64,000 nucleotides of DNA from Paraburkholderia sp. UYCP14C (GCF_004197395.1 NZ_SELS01000016.1:62001-126000); one strand, 5' to 3'; shown: positions 18,454 through 25,535, counted from the stretch's first letter. The notes: generated by a model from the letters alone, not told the origin. Program-made: numbers and translations.

Positions 18454-19158
18454 TCAGTGAGCCGCCGGTTCGTTCAAATAGATGCCCGCAGACAGTCCGG
18501 CCTTGACCTGCCGCGTGAACTCATCGGTGGACACTTCCTGCGCGCCGGCCTCGATAGCGTCGTACGCCTGGCGCACGACGTCAGTTGGCGTCGCCTTGGG
18601 AACGTCCAGGTCGCGGACCAGATCCGTATCGATGAACCCCGCATGCAGACCGACGACCTGCGTGCGCTGCTCGCGCAGCGATTGGCGCAGGCCGTTGGTC
18701 AGACCCCACGCGGCCGACTTCGACACGCCGTAGGCAGACAGAATCGGCCGGTTCACCCAGCTCGCGACGGACAGCACGTTCAGGATCGCGCCGCCGCCGT
18801 TCACGGCAAGGCTCCCCGCGAACGCACGCGACATCGCCAGTATGCCGAATACATTGGTTTCGAAGTGATCGCGCAACGCCTCGGGCCCGCCGTCGTCCGT
18901 CAGGCTGCCGAGCCGCGCAATGCCGGCGTTGTTGATCAGCAGCGTGACGTCGCGCGCCGCGTCCGCGGCAGCGGCCACCGACGCCGGATCGGTCACGTCG
19001 AGTTTCACGGGGACGACTCCCGGCAGCGTCACGCTGGCCGGATCGCGTGCGCCCGCATAGACCTTTCGCGCCCCTCGTTCGAGCGCCTGTTTCGCGAACT
19101 CCAGGCCAAGCCCGCGGTTCGCGCCCGTCACGAAAACGACAGCATCTTCAATCTTCAT
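18454..19158 (-). CDS. Short-chain dehydrogenase/reductase (SDR)
   Basis: A 234-residue classical SDR: nucleotide loop TGANRGLG at residues ~11-18, NNAG motif (LLINNAGIARLG), Ser in NVLSVASW, and catalytic YGVSK. The start at 19158 (MKIEDAVVFVTGANRG) has an AAGGAAGGA site. Upstream at 19367-19383 is a perfect palindrome shared with the local HxlR gene and hydrolase gene. Regulation by HxlR is therefore likely. A role in reducing reactive carbonyls fits the context but is inference. Confidence 0.85.
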   Translation of the reverse strand: MKIEDAVVFVTGANRGLGLEFAKQALERGARKVYAGARDPASVTLPGVVPVKLDVTDPASVAAAADAARDVTLLINNAGIARLGSLTDDGGPEALRDHFETNVFGILAMSRAFAGSLAVNGGGAILNVLSVASWVNRPILSAYGVSKSAAWGLTNGLRQSLREQRTQVVGLHAGFIDTDLVRDLDVPKATPTDVVRQAYDAIEAGAQEVSTDEFTRQVKAGLSAGIYLNEPAAH

Positions 19159-19280
19159 AGTCCTTCCTTTCGCATGATGAATCGCATGCGCGCCGGCTCG
19201 CCGTGCGTGCGATGTGATGGAAACAGGGCTGCATTCGCTTACCGAGCCGTTGCGCCGCGCCTTCCGGCGCAGCTGCCCAA

Positions 19281-19391
19281 TCGCGTCGCGCAGCCGGCGC
19301 CGGATTGCTTGTGTTGGACGATCGTGACCTTTCACGCTTCGTCTATGACAATGGGCGCAGCATATAACTATGAAAATCATAGTGTCAAGTG
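19281..19391. repeat. Promoter-flank repeat, copy A
   Basis: The region upstream of the SDR gene resembles the region upstream of the hydrolase gene at 23180-23288. Shared stretches include TCGCGTCGCG, GGCGCCGGATTGCTT and the palindromic TATGA-N3-TCATA element. Beyond it the two loci diverge for 100-180 bases before the near-identical ohr repeat begins. Confidence 0.65.
19367..19383. promoter_or_regulatory. Putative HxlR operator upstream of SDR
   Basis: Perfect palindrome ACTATGA-AAA-TCATAGT. It shares the core TATGA-N3-TCATA with 22357-22369, upstream of the HxlR gene, and with 23266-23278, upstream of the hydrolase gene. Binding by HxlR is inferred from this co-occurrence. Confidence 0.65.
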
Positions 19392-19605
19392 TCGCGTGTC
19401 TCCACTGTCAATTTCCTGGGGGCTGACAGTTCACGACGCCGTCCGTCATCGCCTTGCCGGGCCGAAGGGCGACGGGCCCCGAGGCGCCCGGCAGCGGCGT
19501 TTGCGTCCGCGGGGCGCGGCACAGTGGGCAGGCGGCAACCTGCTGTGCGCAGCGTGGTCCGTGTTTTTCCTATCGATATAGCGGATACGATTAAATCTTT
19601 TGCGA

Positions 19606-19634
19606 TTGACATCGGACGCATCTTTGTCCATTAT
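19606..19634 (+). promoter_or_regulatory. Putative sigma70 promoter of ohr cassette copy 1
   Basis: TTGACA at 19606-19611, a 17-base spacer, and CATTAT at 19629-19634. It sits about 70 bases before the first ohr start and just upstream of the palindromic operator candidate. Confidence 0.55.
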
Positions 19635-19643
19635 TCGACGCAA

Positions 19644-19667
19644 GCGATTACATCGCATGCGATATAA
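19644..19667. promoter_or_regulatory. Putative OhrR operator, copy 1
   Basis: Contains the perfect palindrome ATCGCATGCGAT (19652-19663) just downstream of the predicted -10. A similar element (GCGATACAATCG..GCGAT) lies upstream of the ohrR gene at 21237-21260, which points to shared control by OhrR. Confidence 0.55.
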
Positions 19668-19702
19668 GACGCTTGACCCTCTCTCTGACACAGGAACCCA
19701 TC

Positions 19703-20149
19703 ATGACCCGGATCGATCAAGTCCTCTTCTCAGGCAACTCCCACGCCACGGTCAACCACGACCCCGATGTTCAGCGCGGCGAGCACGGCGTGCTCAACCT
19801 CGCGCTCTCGGCGCCCAACGGTGAACGCAGCGATTTCATCGCCACCGCGCTGCACCCGCGCGCCGAGCAGCTGTTCTCGGGCGCGTGGTCGGCCTGTTAT
19901 ATCAGCGCCTTCGAGATTGCGGCCTCGATGCGGAAGGTCACGCTGCCGTCCGACTACTCCGTGGACATCCAGGTCAGTATCGGCACGGTCGGCAACGGGT
20001 TTTGCCTCGGCGCCGAGTTCACCATCCGCGCGCCGGGGCTGGAAGCGGAAGTCGTCGAGGCCATCGCGAAGCTCGCCCATCAGATCTGCCCGTACTCGAA
20101 GGCCGTGCACGGCAACATCGAGGTCGGCCTGAAGGTCGTCACGGCGTGA
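19703..20149 (+). CDS. Ohr/OsmC-family organic hydroperoxide reductase (copy 1, gene A)
   Basis: Thiol peroxidase that reduces organic hydroperoxides with lipoyl-protein electrons in characterised members. The 148-residue protein has the peroxidatic cysteine in WSACYISA (near residue 60), the resolving cysteine in HQICPYSKA (near 125) and the catalytic Glu in HPRAEQLF. The start at 19703 (MTRIDQVLFSGNS) follows a CAGGAAC site. It is the first gene of a pair, 74 bases before gene B. An identical protein is encoded at 23518-23964. Confidence 0.9.
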   Translation: MTRIDQVLFSGNSHATVNHDPDVQRGEHGVLNLALSAPNGERSDFIATALHPRAEQLFSGAWSACYISAFEIAASMRKVTLPSDYSVDIQVSIGTVGNGFCLGAEFTIRAPGLEAEVVEAIAKLAHQICPYSKAVHGNIEVGLKVVTA

Positions 20150-20153
20150 TATA

Positions 20154-20171
20154 TAAGCCGCATACGACTTA
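20154..20171. promoter_or_regulatory. Imperfect palindrome between ohr genes, copy 1
   Basis: TAAGCCGCATACGACTTA. The second cassette has a perfect 18-base palindrome at the same place (23969-23986). It may be a second OhrR site or an internal control element. Confidence 0.4.
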
Positions 20172-20223
20172 ATCGCGAAAGATTTAAAACTCTCTGATAT
20201 CCGCAAACACACAGGAATCCATC

Positions 20224-20670
20224 ATGGAAAAGATCGAAAAAGTCCTCGCTGCAGGCAACTCCCACGCCACGGTCAATCGCGACCCCGCTGCCCAGAGCGG
20301 CGAGTACGGCGTCTATGACCTCAGGCTGACCGCGCCCGGCGTCGAGAACCTCGATTACATCGGCACCGGGCCGCATCCGCGAGCCGAGCAGCTGTTTGCG
20401 GGCGCGTGGTCGGCCTGTTACACCACGGTGTTCGGCATGGCGGCCGAGCTGGAGCAGGTCACGCTGCCGCGCGACTACTCCGTGGACATCCAGGTGAACA
20501 TCGGCCAGACCGGTACGGCGTGGTTCCTCGGCGCCGAGTTCGAGATTCGCGTGCCGGGCGTGGACAAGCAGGTCGTCGAGAAAATCGCGCACCGGGCCCA
20601 TCAGATCTGCCCGTATTCGAAGTCCGTGCGCGGCAACATCGAAATCAGCACCAGCATCGTCACGGCGTGA
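20224..20670 (+). CDS. Ohr/OsmC-family organic hydroperoxide reductase (copy 1, gene B)
   Basis: A second 148-residue Ohr-like protein, clearly paralogous to gene A but not identical. It has the peroxidatic cysteine in WSACYTTVFG and the resolving cysteine in HQICPYSKS, with HPRAEQLFAG between strand and helix. It starts at ATG 20224 (MEKIEKVLAAGNS). It differs from its counterpart at 24039-24485 by two residues: Gly versus Glu before PHPRAEQ, and Thr versus Ala in QTG(T/A)AWF. Two unlike Ohr proteins side by side suggest divided substrate range. Confidence 0.9.
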   Translation: MEKIEKVLAAGNSHATVNRDPAAQSGEYGVYDLRLTAPGVENLDYIGTGPHPRAEQLFAGAWSACYTTVFGMAAELEQVTLPRDYSVDIQVNIGQTGTAWFLGAEFEIRVPGVDKQVVEKIAHRAHQICPYSKSVRGNIEISTSIVTA

Positions 20671-20723
20671 TCCGCCAGGGCACGTGCCCATCACTGAACA
20701 TCATCCTTTAAGGAATTTCCATC

Positions 20724-20996
20724 ATGAAGACCAAACTCATCGTTGCATTGCTCGTCGCAGTTTCCGCATCCGTCACCGCACCCGCGTTCGCCAGCGGCTA
20801 CGGGCCGGCGCCCTTCTACAAGCCGTCGATCGGCGCACCGTCATCGCAAAGCGGTCAGAGCCTGCGAACCGTCGCCGCCGAGCGCGAAGACGCAACCGGC
20901 GCGGAAAAGGCTTATGGCGGCGCGGTCTCAGGTCTGTCGGAAGCGGGGAGCCATGTCGCCGTGACGCAGCGCGATAACCTCTTCGCACACCACTAA
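20724..20996 (+). CDS. DUF4148-type small exported protein
   Basis: A 90-residue protein with a clear signal peptide (MKTKLIVALLVAVSASVTAPAFA, cut before SGYG). The short, low-complexity mature part is typical of the abundant DUF4148 proteins of Burkholderiales. Function unknown. It follows ohr gene B by 53 bases and probably belongs to the same unit. The second cassette carries only a degenerate trace of it. Confidence 0.75.
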   Translation: MKTKLIVALLVAVSASVTAPAFASGYGPAPFYKPSIGAPSSQSGQSLRTVAAEREDATGAEKAYGGAVSGLSEAGSHVAVTQRDNLFAHH

Positions 20997-21097
20997 GTCG
21001 TGCACTCTTCCGGCGCTGGGCCGTCGCGCATCTTTGTTGCTCGTGCGCGCCGGCCGCAGCACCGGGGGGCGGTGACTTTTTCACCGAAAAACACGCA

Positions 21098-21184
21098 ATG
21101 TTCAGTCATGTAGCGGTCGGCACCAACGACGTGGAAAAAGCAAAGCGGTTCTGCGATGCGGTTCTGGGTGGCCCAGGCCGGTGA
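21098..21184 (+). pseudogene. VOC-family (glyoxalase-like) 5' relic
   Basis: The ATG at 21098 opens MFSHVAVGTNDVEKAKRFCD, followed by AVLGGPGR and a stop. This is the recognisable first strand and helix of a VOC/glyoxalase protein, which normally has about 120 residues. Only 28 residues remain, and I find no downstream part in any frame. Confidence 0.6.
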
Positions 21185-21236
21185 AATTCACATGGCGTTG
21201 TACCCGGCCAGGCAGCGATGCGAAGTAGGTGACAAT

Positions 21237-21260
21237 GCGATACAATCGTACGCGATCTAT
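21237..21260. promoter_or_regulatory. Putative OhrR operator upstream of ohrR
   Basis: GCGATACAATCGTACGCGAT followed by CTAT aligns with the ohr promoter element at 19644-19667 and with its copy at 23459-23482. Position ~40 bases before the ohrR start suits autorepression. Confidence 0.5.
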
Positions 21261-21300
21261 ATTTTCGTGAAACGCTCGGCTCCAGCCAAGGAGGCTACAC

Positions 21301-21759
21301 ATGAAATCCAGGGATCAACTGGCACCCGAAAACCTGATGCTTTCCGACTACCTGTGCTTTGCGGTCTACTCCGCGAACCTCGCGTTCGGCAAGGCATACA
21401 AGCCGATACTCGAGGAACTCGGGCTGACCTATCCGCAATACATCGCGATCATTGCGTTGTGGGAGGAAGACAACCAGACCGTCAGTGGTCTTGGCGCAAA
21501 GCTGTTTCTCGAATCCAACACGTTGACGCCAATGCTGAAGAAGCTCGAGGCGATGGGGTATCTGGAAAGGCAACGCGATCCCGGTGATGAGCGCCAGGTG
21601 CGGATCAGTCTCACGAAGAGCGGCCGGCGGCTGCGCGAAAAAGCCCTGAAGATGAACCCCGTCGAGACGGGCCTTGCGCCCGACGAGTTCGCGAAAATTC
21701 AGACCTCGGTCGTGGCGTTGCGGAACAATCTGATCAAGTCGGTCCAGAACGGCGAATGA
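21301..21759 (+). CDS. ohrR: OhrR-type MarR repressor (peroxide sensor)
   Basis: A 152-residue MarR-family protein. The segment LSDYLCFAVYSANLAFGKAY matches the first helix of OhrR, with the reactive cysteine at residue 19. The winged helix carries LFLESNTLTPMLKKLE and RDPGDERQVRI. Organic hydroperoxides oxidise that cysteine and release the repressor from ohr promoters. The start at 21301 follows an AAGGAGGC site. It lies between the two ohr cassettes and shares a motif with their promoters, so it very probably controls both. Confidence 0.88.
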   Translation: MKSRDQLAPENLMLSDYLCFAVYSANLAFGKAYKPILEELGLTYPQYIAIIALWEEDNQTVSGLGAKLFLESNTLTPMLKKLEAMGYLERQRDPGDERQVRISLTKSGRRLREKALKMNPVETGLAPDEFAKIQTSVVALRNNLIKSVQNGE

Positions 21760-21816
21760 ATCTCGCGGGACTTGTTCTGGTCGAGCGAGTGGTATCAGCC
21801 AGCGGTCGCGTAAAAG

Positions 21817-22323
21817 TCACGCAGACTTGCCGTTCTTCACTGCGTCCCGTCGCGCCGCGCGCTCCTGCGCGTAGGAAGGGCTGAATTCAGCCTTCAGATC
21901 CTCGCGCCGCAATGGCTCACCACAGGACTGGCAAACAGTGCCGATGCCAGCGTCTTTACCGCAGGTGAGATGCGTGTAGCGTACGGCCACGTCCTCGTGC
22001 GGCGATTTATGCCACGTTTCGCCCCATTCGCGAAGCGCGAGCAGGACCGGGTGGAACGCTCGGCCCTTTTCCGTGAGTTCGTATTCGTAACGGGGGGGCT
22101 TGGTCATGTAATGCTTGCGCTCGATCATTCCATCCGCTTCGAGCCGTTTGAGCCGGGACGAAAGCATCTGCGGTGTCGCCTGCGACTGTGCCAGCAGGCT
22201 GTCGAATCTCCGATTGCCCATAAACAGTTCGCGCAAGATCAGAACAGCCCAGCGGTCGCCGATAACGGCCTGAGACCGCGCGACCGGGCACAGCGTATCG
22301 CTCTTGTCGGGCAATGCAGTCAT
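21817..22323 (-). CDS. HxlR-family transcriptional regulator
   Basis: A 168-residue winged-helix regulator. The HxlR signature CPVARSQAVIGDRWAVLILRE starts at the conserved Cys12, a redox or electrophile-sensing residue in several family members. The recognition segment SLLAQSQATPQMLSSRLKRLE follows. The C-terminus adds CGKDAGIGTVCQSCGEPL, a cysteine-rich knuckle that could bind zinc. It is convergent with ohrR. A TATGA-N3-TCATA site at 22357 suggests autoregulation. Confidence 0.88.
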   Translation of the reverse strand: MTALPDKSDTLCPVARSQAVIGDRWAVLILRELFMGNRRFDSLLAQSQATPQMLSSRLKRLEADGMIERKHYMTKPPRYEYELTEKGRAFHPVLLALREWGETWHKSPHEDVAVRYTHLTCGKDAGIGTVCQSCGEPLRREDLKAEFSPSYAQERAARRDAVKNGKSA

Positions 22324-22356
22324 TCAAACCTCCATCGAAATCGCCATGCTTGTAAG

Positions 22357-22369
22357 TATGATAATCATA
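22357..22369. promoter_or_regulatory. Putative HxlR operator upstream of the HxlR gene
   Basis: TATGA-TAA-TCATA, 34 bases before the HxlR start on the minus strand. It shares its core and 3-base spacing with sites at 19369-19381 and 23266-23278. Confidence 0.65.
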
Positions 22370-22517
22370 GCAATATTGGTGCGGGCTTGCGCCACGATGC
22401 ACGCGTGAGGGGCTCGTGGCGCGCGGATTCGCGCGAATCGCGGGCTCTTGCCGCGCGCAGCGGCTTCTTGCATACCGGTTAATTAATTGCCCGCGAGTGC
22501 CCTGGTGTTCCCGGCGA

Positions 22518-23141
22518 TCAGTCGGGAAGCGCAGCAAGCAGCTGTGCTGTCGTCAGGATTTCATGGGCGAAAGTGGGGCCGTTCAGATCGTGCGCGGCCC
22601 GCATCATTTCCTTCGTAAAAGCGGCTGTAGCGTCCCGCACGAGTGTGACGTGGTAGCCCAGTTCCGTTGCGAAGCGGCTCGTAGACTCAATACATGTATT
22701 CGCCAGCAGGCCGACGACGATCACGTGCGTGATGCCTTGCTGTTTGAGCTGAAAGTCGAGGTCGGTGTTTGCAAAGCCGCTTTGGCCCCAGTGCTCATGA
22801 ACGACGATGTCGCCTTCCTGCGGCACAAAGTCAGGATGCCATTCTCCGCCCCACGTGCCCTTGGCAAACGTCTGGCGCTTCTGGACAAGGCGTTGAGTCG
22901 GGTTCGGATGATCCCAGTTGTCGTAATCGCCGGCTTGCCAGCGGCGATGCGGGACATAGACGACCTGAATATCCGCTGTTCGCGCGGCATGGACCGTCGC
23001 GCGGAGGTTATCGAGCAGCCGGACTTCTGCGGCGATGTCGCGAAGCATCGGAAAGAGCTTGCCGCCGTCCGACAGAAAGTCGTTGTACGGGTCGACCAGC
23101 AGCAGTCCGGTGCGGTCCGCGTCGTATGCAGGGTTGGACAT
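22518..23141 (-). CDS. Isochorismatase-like cysteine hydrolase
   Basis: A 207-residue member of the isochorismatase fold. The catalytic Asp is D17 in LLLVDPYNDF and the nucleophile is C150 in LLANTCIESTSR, followed by the typical RDATAAF. The lysine of the classical Asp-Lys-Cys triad is not seen; by my alignment its place in VVHEHWGQSGF holds His117. Related cysteine hydrolases with EHW..SGF are common, so this may be a subfamily trait. Its promoter carries an HxlR-type palindrome. The substrate is unknown. Confidence 0.82.
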   Translation of the reverse strand: MSNPAYDADRTGLLLVDPYNDFLSDGGKLFPMLRDIAAEVRLLDNLRATVHAARTADIQVVYVPHRRWQAGDYDNWDHPNPTQRLVQKRQTFAKGTWGGEWHPDFVPQEGDIVVHEHWGQSGFANTDLDFQLKQQGITHVIVVGLLANTCIESTSRFATELGYHVTLVRDATAAFTKEMMRAAHDLNGPTFAHEILTTAQLLAALPD

Positions 23142-23179
23142 TTCGGTACTCCATGAAATGAGTCTGCGAATGAATGCAT

Positions 23180-23288
23180 TCGCGTCGCGTAGTGGGCGCC
23201 GGATTGCTTTGGTTGGACGATTCGTGACGTCTTGCGCATCGTTGGTGGTGAACGAAGAATATAACTATGATATTCATACCGTCAAGTA
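23180..23288. repeat. Promoter-flank repeat, copy B
   Basis: Counterpart of 19281-19391, here upstream of the hydrolase gene. Homology is visible but diverged, unlike the near-identical ohr repeat that follows 96 bases later. Confidence 0.65.
23266..23278. promoter_or_regulatory. Putative HxlR operator upstream of the hydrolase gene
   Basis: TATGA-TAT-TCATA, in the flank that also resembles the SDR promoter. It is the third local copy of the HxlR-associated core motif. Confidence 0.6.
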
Positions 23289-23420
23289 GGGCGTGGCTTT
23301 CCTGGCGATTCCCCGGGAGTGCGCTCTGCGGCAGCTTGCCAGGCAGGCGACACCATTCCGGCCGCAGCGCGATCCTCGTTCTCCCTATCGATATAGCGGA
23401 TACGATTAAATCTTTTGCGA

Positions 23421-23449
23421 TTGACATCGGACGCATCTTTGTCCATTAT
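23421..23449 (+). promoter_or_regulatory. Putative sigma70 promoter of ohr cassette copy 2
   Basis: Identical to the copy 1 promoter: TTGACA, 17 bases, CATTAT. Both cassettes should be transcribed from equivalent signals. Confidence 0.55.
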
Positions 23450-23458
23450 TCGACGCAA

Positions 23459-23482
23459 GCGATTACATCGCATGCGATATAA
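23459..23482. promoter_or_regulatory. Putative OhrR operator, copy 2
   Basis: Same sequence as 19644-19667, including the palindrome ATCGCATGCGAT at 23467-23478. Confidence 0.55.
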
Positions 23483-23517
23483 GACGCTTGACCCTCTCTC
23501 TGACACAGGAACCCATC

Positions 23518-23964
23518 ATGACCCGGATCGATCAAGTCCTCTTCTCAGGCAACTCCCACGCCACGGTCAACCACGACCCCGATGTTCAGCGCGGCGAGCA
23601 CGGCGTGCTCAACCTCGCGCTCTCGGCGCCCAACGGTGAACGCAGCGATTTCATCGCCACCGCGCTGCACCCGCGCGCCGAGCAGCTGTTCTCGGGCGCG
23701 TGGTCGGCCTGTTATATCAGCGCCTTCGAGATTGCGGCCTCGATGCGGAAGGTCACGCTGCCGTCCGACTACTCCGTGGACATCCAGGTCAGTATCGGCA
23801 CGGTCGGCAACGGGTTTTGCCTCGGCGCCGAGTTCACCATCCGCGCGCCGGGGCTGGAAGCGGAAGTCGTCGAGGCCATCGCGAAGCTCGCCCATCAGAT
23901 CTGCCCGTACTCGAAGGCCGTGCACGGCAACATCGAGGTCGGCCTGAAGGTCGTCACGGCGTAA
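23518..23964 (+). CDS. Ohr/OsmC-family organic hydroperoxide reductase (copy 2, gene A)
   Basis: Encodes the same 148-residue protein as 19703-20149, with the cysteines in SACYISA and HQICPYSKA. The coding sequence is identical except for the stop codon, TAA here and TGA in copy 1. Such identity over a whole gene indicates recent duplication or ongoing gene conversion. Start, ribosome site and promoter are as in copy 1, so a gene-dosage effect is likely. Confidence 0.9.
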   Translation: MTRIDQVLFSGNSHATVNHDPDVQRGEHGVLNLALSAPNGERSDFIATALHPRAEQLFSGAWSACYISAFEIAASMRKVTLPSDYSVDIQVSIGTVGNGFCLGAEFTIRAPGLEAEVVEAIAKLAHQICPYSKAVHGNIEVGLKVVTA

Positions 23965-23968
23965 TATG

Positions 23969-23986
23969 TAAGTCGCATGCGACTTA
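23969..23986. promoter_or_regulatory. Perfect 18-base palindrome between ohr genes, copy 2
   Basis: TAAGTCGCATGCGACTTA. Its core TCGCATGCGA is the same as in the upstream operator candidate. Copy 1 has two mismatches here. Confidence 0.5.
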
Positions 23987-24038
23987 ATCGCGAAAGATTT
24001 AAAACTCTCTGATATCCGCAAACACACAGGAATCCATC

Positions 24039-24485
24039 ATGGAAAAGATCGAAAAAGTCCTCGCTGCAGGCAACTCCCACGCCACGGTCAATCGCGACCC
24101 TGCTGCCCAGAGCGGCGAGTACGGCGTCTATGACCTCAGGCTGACCGCGCCCGGCGTCGAGAACCTCGACTACATCGGCACCGAGCCGCATCCGCGAGCC
24201 GAGCAGCTGTTTGCGGGCGCGTGGTCGGCCTGTTACACCACGGTGTTCGGCATGGCGGCCGAGCTGGAGCAGGTCACGCTGCCGCGCGACTACTCCGTGG
24301 ACATCCAGGTGAACATCGGCCAGACCGGTGCGGCGTGGTTCCTCGGCGCCGAGTTCGAGATTCGCGTGCCGGGCGTGGACAAGCAGGTCGTCGAGAAAAT
24401 CGCGCACCGGGCCCATCAGATCTGCCCGTATTCGAAGTCCGTGCGCGGCAACATCGAGATCAGCACCAGCATCGTCACGGCGTGA
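24039..24485 (+). CDS. Ohr/OsmC-family organic hydroperoxide reductase (copy 2, gene B)
   Basis: A 148-residue Ohr-like protein differing from the copy 1 gene B product at two positions (Glu for Gly before PHPRAEQ, Ala for Thr in QTGAAWF). Both redox cysteines are kept (WSACYTTV and HQICPYSKS), so it should be active. It follows gene A by 74 bases, separated by the perfect palindrome. It is probably cotranscribed with gene A under the same OhrR-type control. Confidence 0.9.
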   Translation: MEKIEKVLAAGNSHATVNRDPAAQSGEYGVYDLRLTAPGVENLDYIGTEPHPRAEQLFAGAWSACYTTVFGMAAELEQVTLPRDYSVDIQVNIGQTGAAWFLGAEFEIRVPGVDKQVVEKIAHRAHQICPYSKSVRGNIEISTSIVTA

Positions 24486-24494
24486 TCCGCAGGG

Positions 24495-24610
24495 CACGTG
24501 ATCCCGCTGGAGCACGTGCCCGTCACTGAACATCGATCAGGGAATCCCCGTCATCAAGACCAGGCGCAACATTGCATTGTTCGTGCGTCGACGGCGTTGG
24601 CGGACGTGCA
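24495..24610 (+). pseudogene. Degenerate trace of the DUF4148 gene
   Basis: Sequence after cassette copy 2 still aligns with the start of the DUF4148 gene at 20724. GTCACTGAACATC matches CATCACTGAACATC, and ATCAAGACCAGGCGCAACAT matches ATGAAGACCAAACTCATCGT. The start codon is lost (ATC) and the frame is broken soon after. The original duplication was therefore larger than the part that is still identical. Confidence 0.55.
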
Positions 24611-24677
24611 AGCTGCCGGGGCCCCGAGATCACCCTGGACGCAACGTTGGTCTACTAATCGTCTTAGGAGAAGCACC

Positions 24678-25535
24678 ATGCCAGACTCCTCGCAGTTCGA
24701 CGTCGACCGTAGCCATCCGGGCCGGTGGACGATCACCTTCAGCAATCCGCCGATCAACATGTTTGTACCCGACACGATCGTCGAATTGGGGACGGTCATG
24801 ACCGAGCTCGAATCGGATCCTTCCGTCAAGGTCGTCGTGTTCCAGTCGGCGAATCCCGATTTTTTCGTCGCCCATCTCGATGTAGCCAAAGCGGCCGAAC
24901 GGCCAGAGGTGCTGGGCCTATGGCGCGACTTCGTACTGCGCCTCTCGTCAGCGCCGGTGGTGAGCATCGCCAAGATTCGCGGCCGCACGCGCGGCATCGG
25001 GAACGAGTTCGTGCTGGCCTGCGACATGCGCTTCGCCAGCAGGCAGAGTGCCATTTTCGGCAACCCCGAGGTTGGCGTCGGTCTGCTCCCGGGCGGCGGA
25101 GCGCTGGAATGGCTCCCGCGGCTGATTGGTCGTGCGCGGGCGCTTGAGTTTATCCTCAGCGCCGACGACTTCGATGCCGACGTCGCCGAACGCTACGGCT
25201 GGGTGAACCGCACGCTGGACGATGACGACCTTGACTCCTTCGTGGATACGCTCGTCCGCCGTCTGGCCTCGTTCGACCGTGAAACACTCGGCGCGGCGAA
25301 AGCGCAGATCAATCGGTTCGGCATGCCCACGGCGGCCGAACTGCAGTCGAGCATTGATCTGTTCTTCCCGGCGCTGGCCTCGCCGAGTGGGCAGGCCCGC
25401 CGCGCCAAACTTCGTAGCCTGGCTTACGGCGTGCCGAGCGACTTCGAACTGAATTTCGGCAAGTACCTGCCGTCGCTAGGACCGGCTGGCGATGAAGACA
25501 CGGATCCGCCACTTACAGGCGCGCCGAAGGGCTGA
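24678..25535 (+). CDS. Enoyl-CoA hydratase/isomerase family protein
   Basis: A 285-residue crotonase-fold protein. The oxyanion-hole regions are SANPDFFVAHLDVAKA (residues ~55-70) and RTRGIGNEFVLACDMRFAS (~108-126), and the second active-site loop is NPEVGVGLLPGGGALEWLPR. The start at 24678 has a clear AGGAGA site; the longer frame begins inside the DUF4148 relic. The Glu pair of true hydratases is not obvious, since the first loop has AHLD, so isomerase or hydrolase activity is possible. It follows the second ohr cassette. Confidence 0.82.
   Translation: MPDSSQFDVDRSHPGRWTITFSNPPINMFVPDTIVELGTVMTELESDPSVKVVVFQSANPDFFVAHLDVAKAAERPEVLGLWRDFVLRLSSAPVVSIAKIRGRTRGIGNEFVLACDMRFASRQSAIFGNPEVGVGLLPGGGALEWLPRLIGRARALEFILSADDFDADVAERYGWVNRTLDDDDLDSFVDTLVRRLASFDRETLGAAKAQINRFGMPTAAELQSSIDLFFPALASPSGQARRAKLRSLAYGVPSDFELNFGKYLPSLGPAGDEDTDPPLTGAPKG

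Larger units (their letters stand above)
19569..20679 (+). repeat. Duplicated ohr cassette, copy 1 (about 1.1 kb)
   Basis: Direct repeat of 23384-24494 at a constant offset of 3815 bases. By eye I count nine substitutions and no gaps. They are one stop-codon change, three more between the two genes, and five in the second gene. The first Ohr protein is identical in both copies. The unit includes the promoter, the putative OhrR site and both ohr genes. Confidence 0.9.
23384..24494 (+). repeat. Duplicated ohr cassette, copy 2 (about 1.1 kb)
   Basis: Near-identical direct repeat of 19569-20679. Identity starts abruptly at CCTATCGATATAGCGG. It ends just past the second stop codon (GTGATCCGC), after which weaker similarity continues into a degenerate DUF4148 relic. 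Confidence 0.9.
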
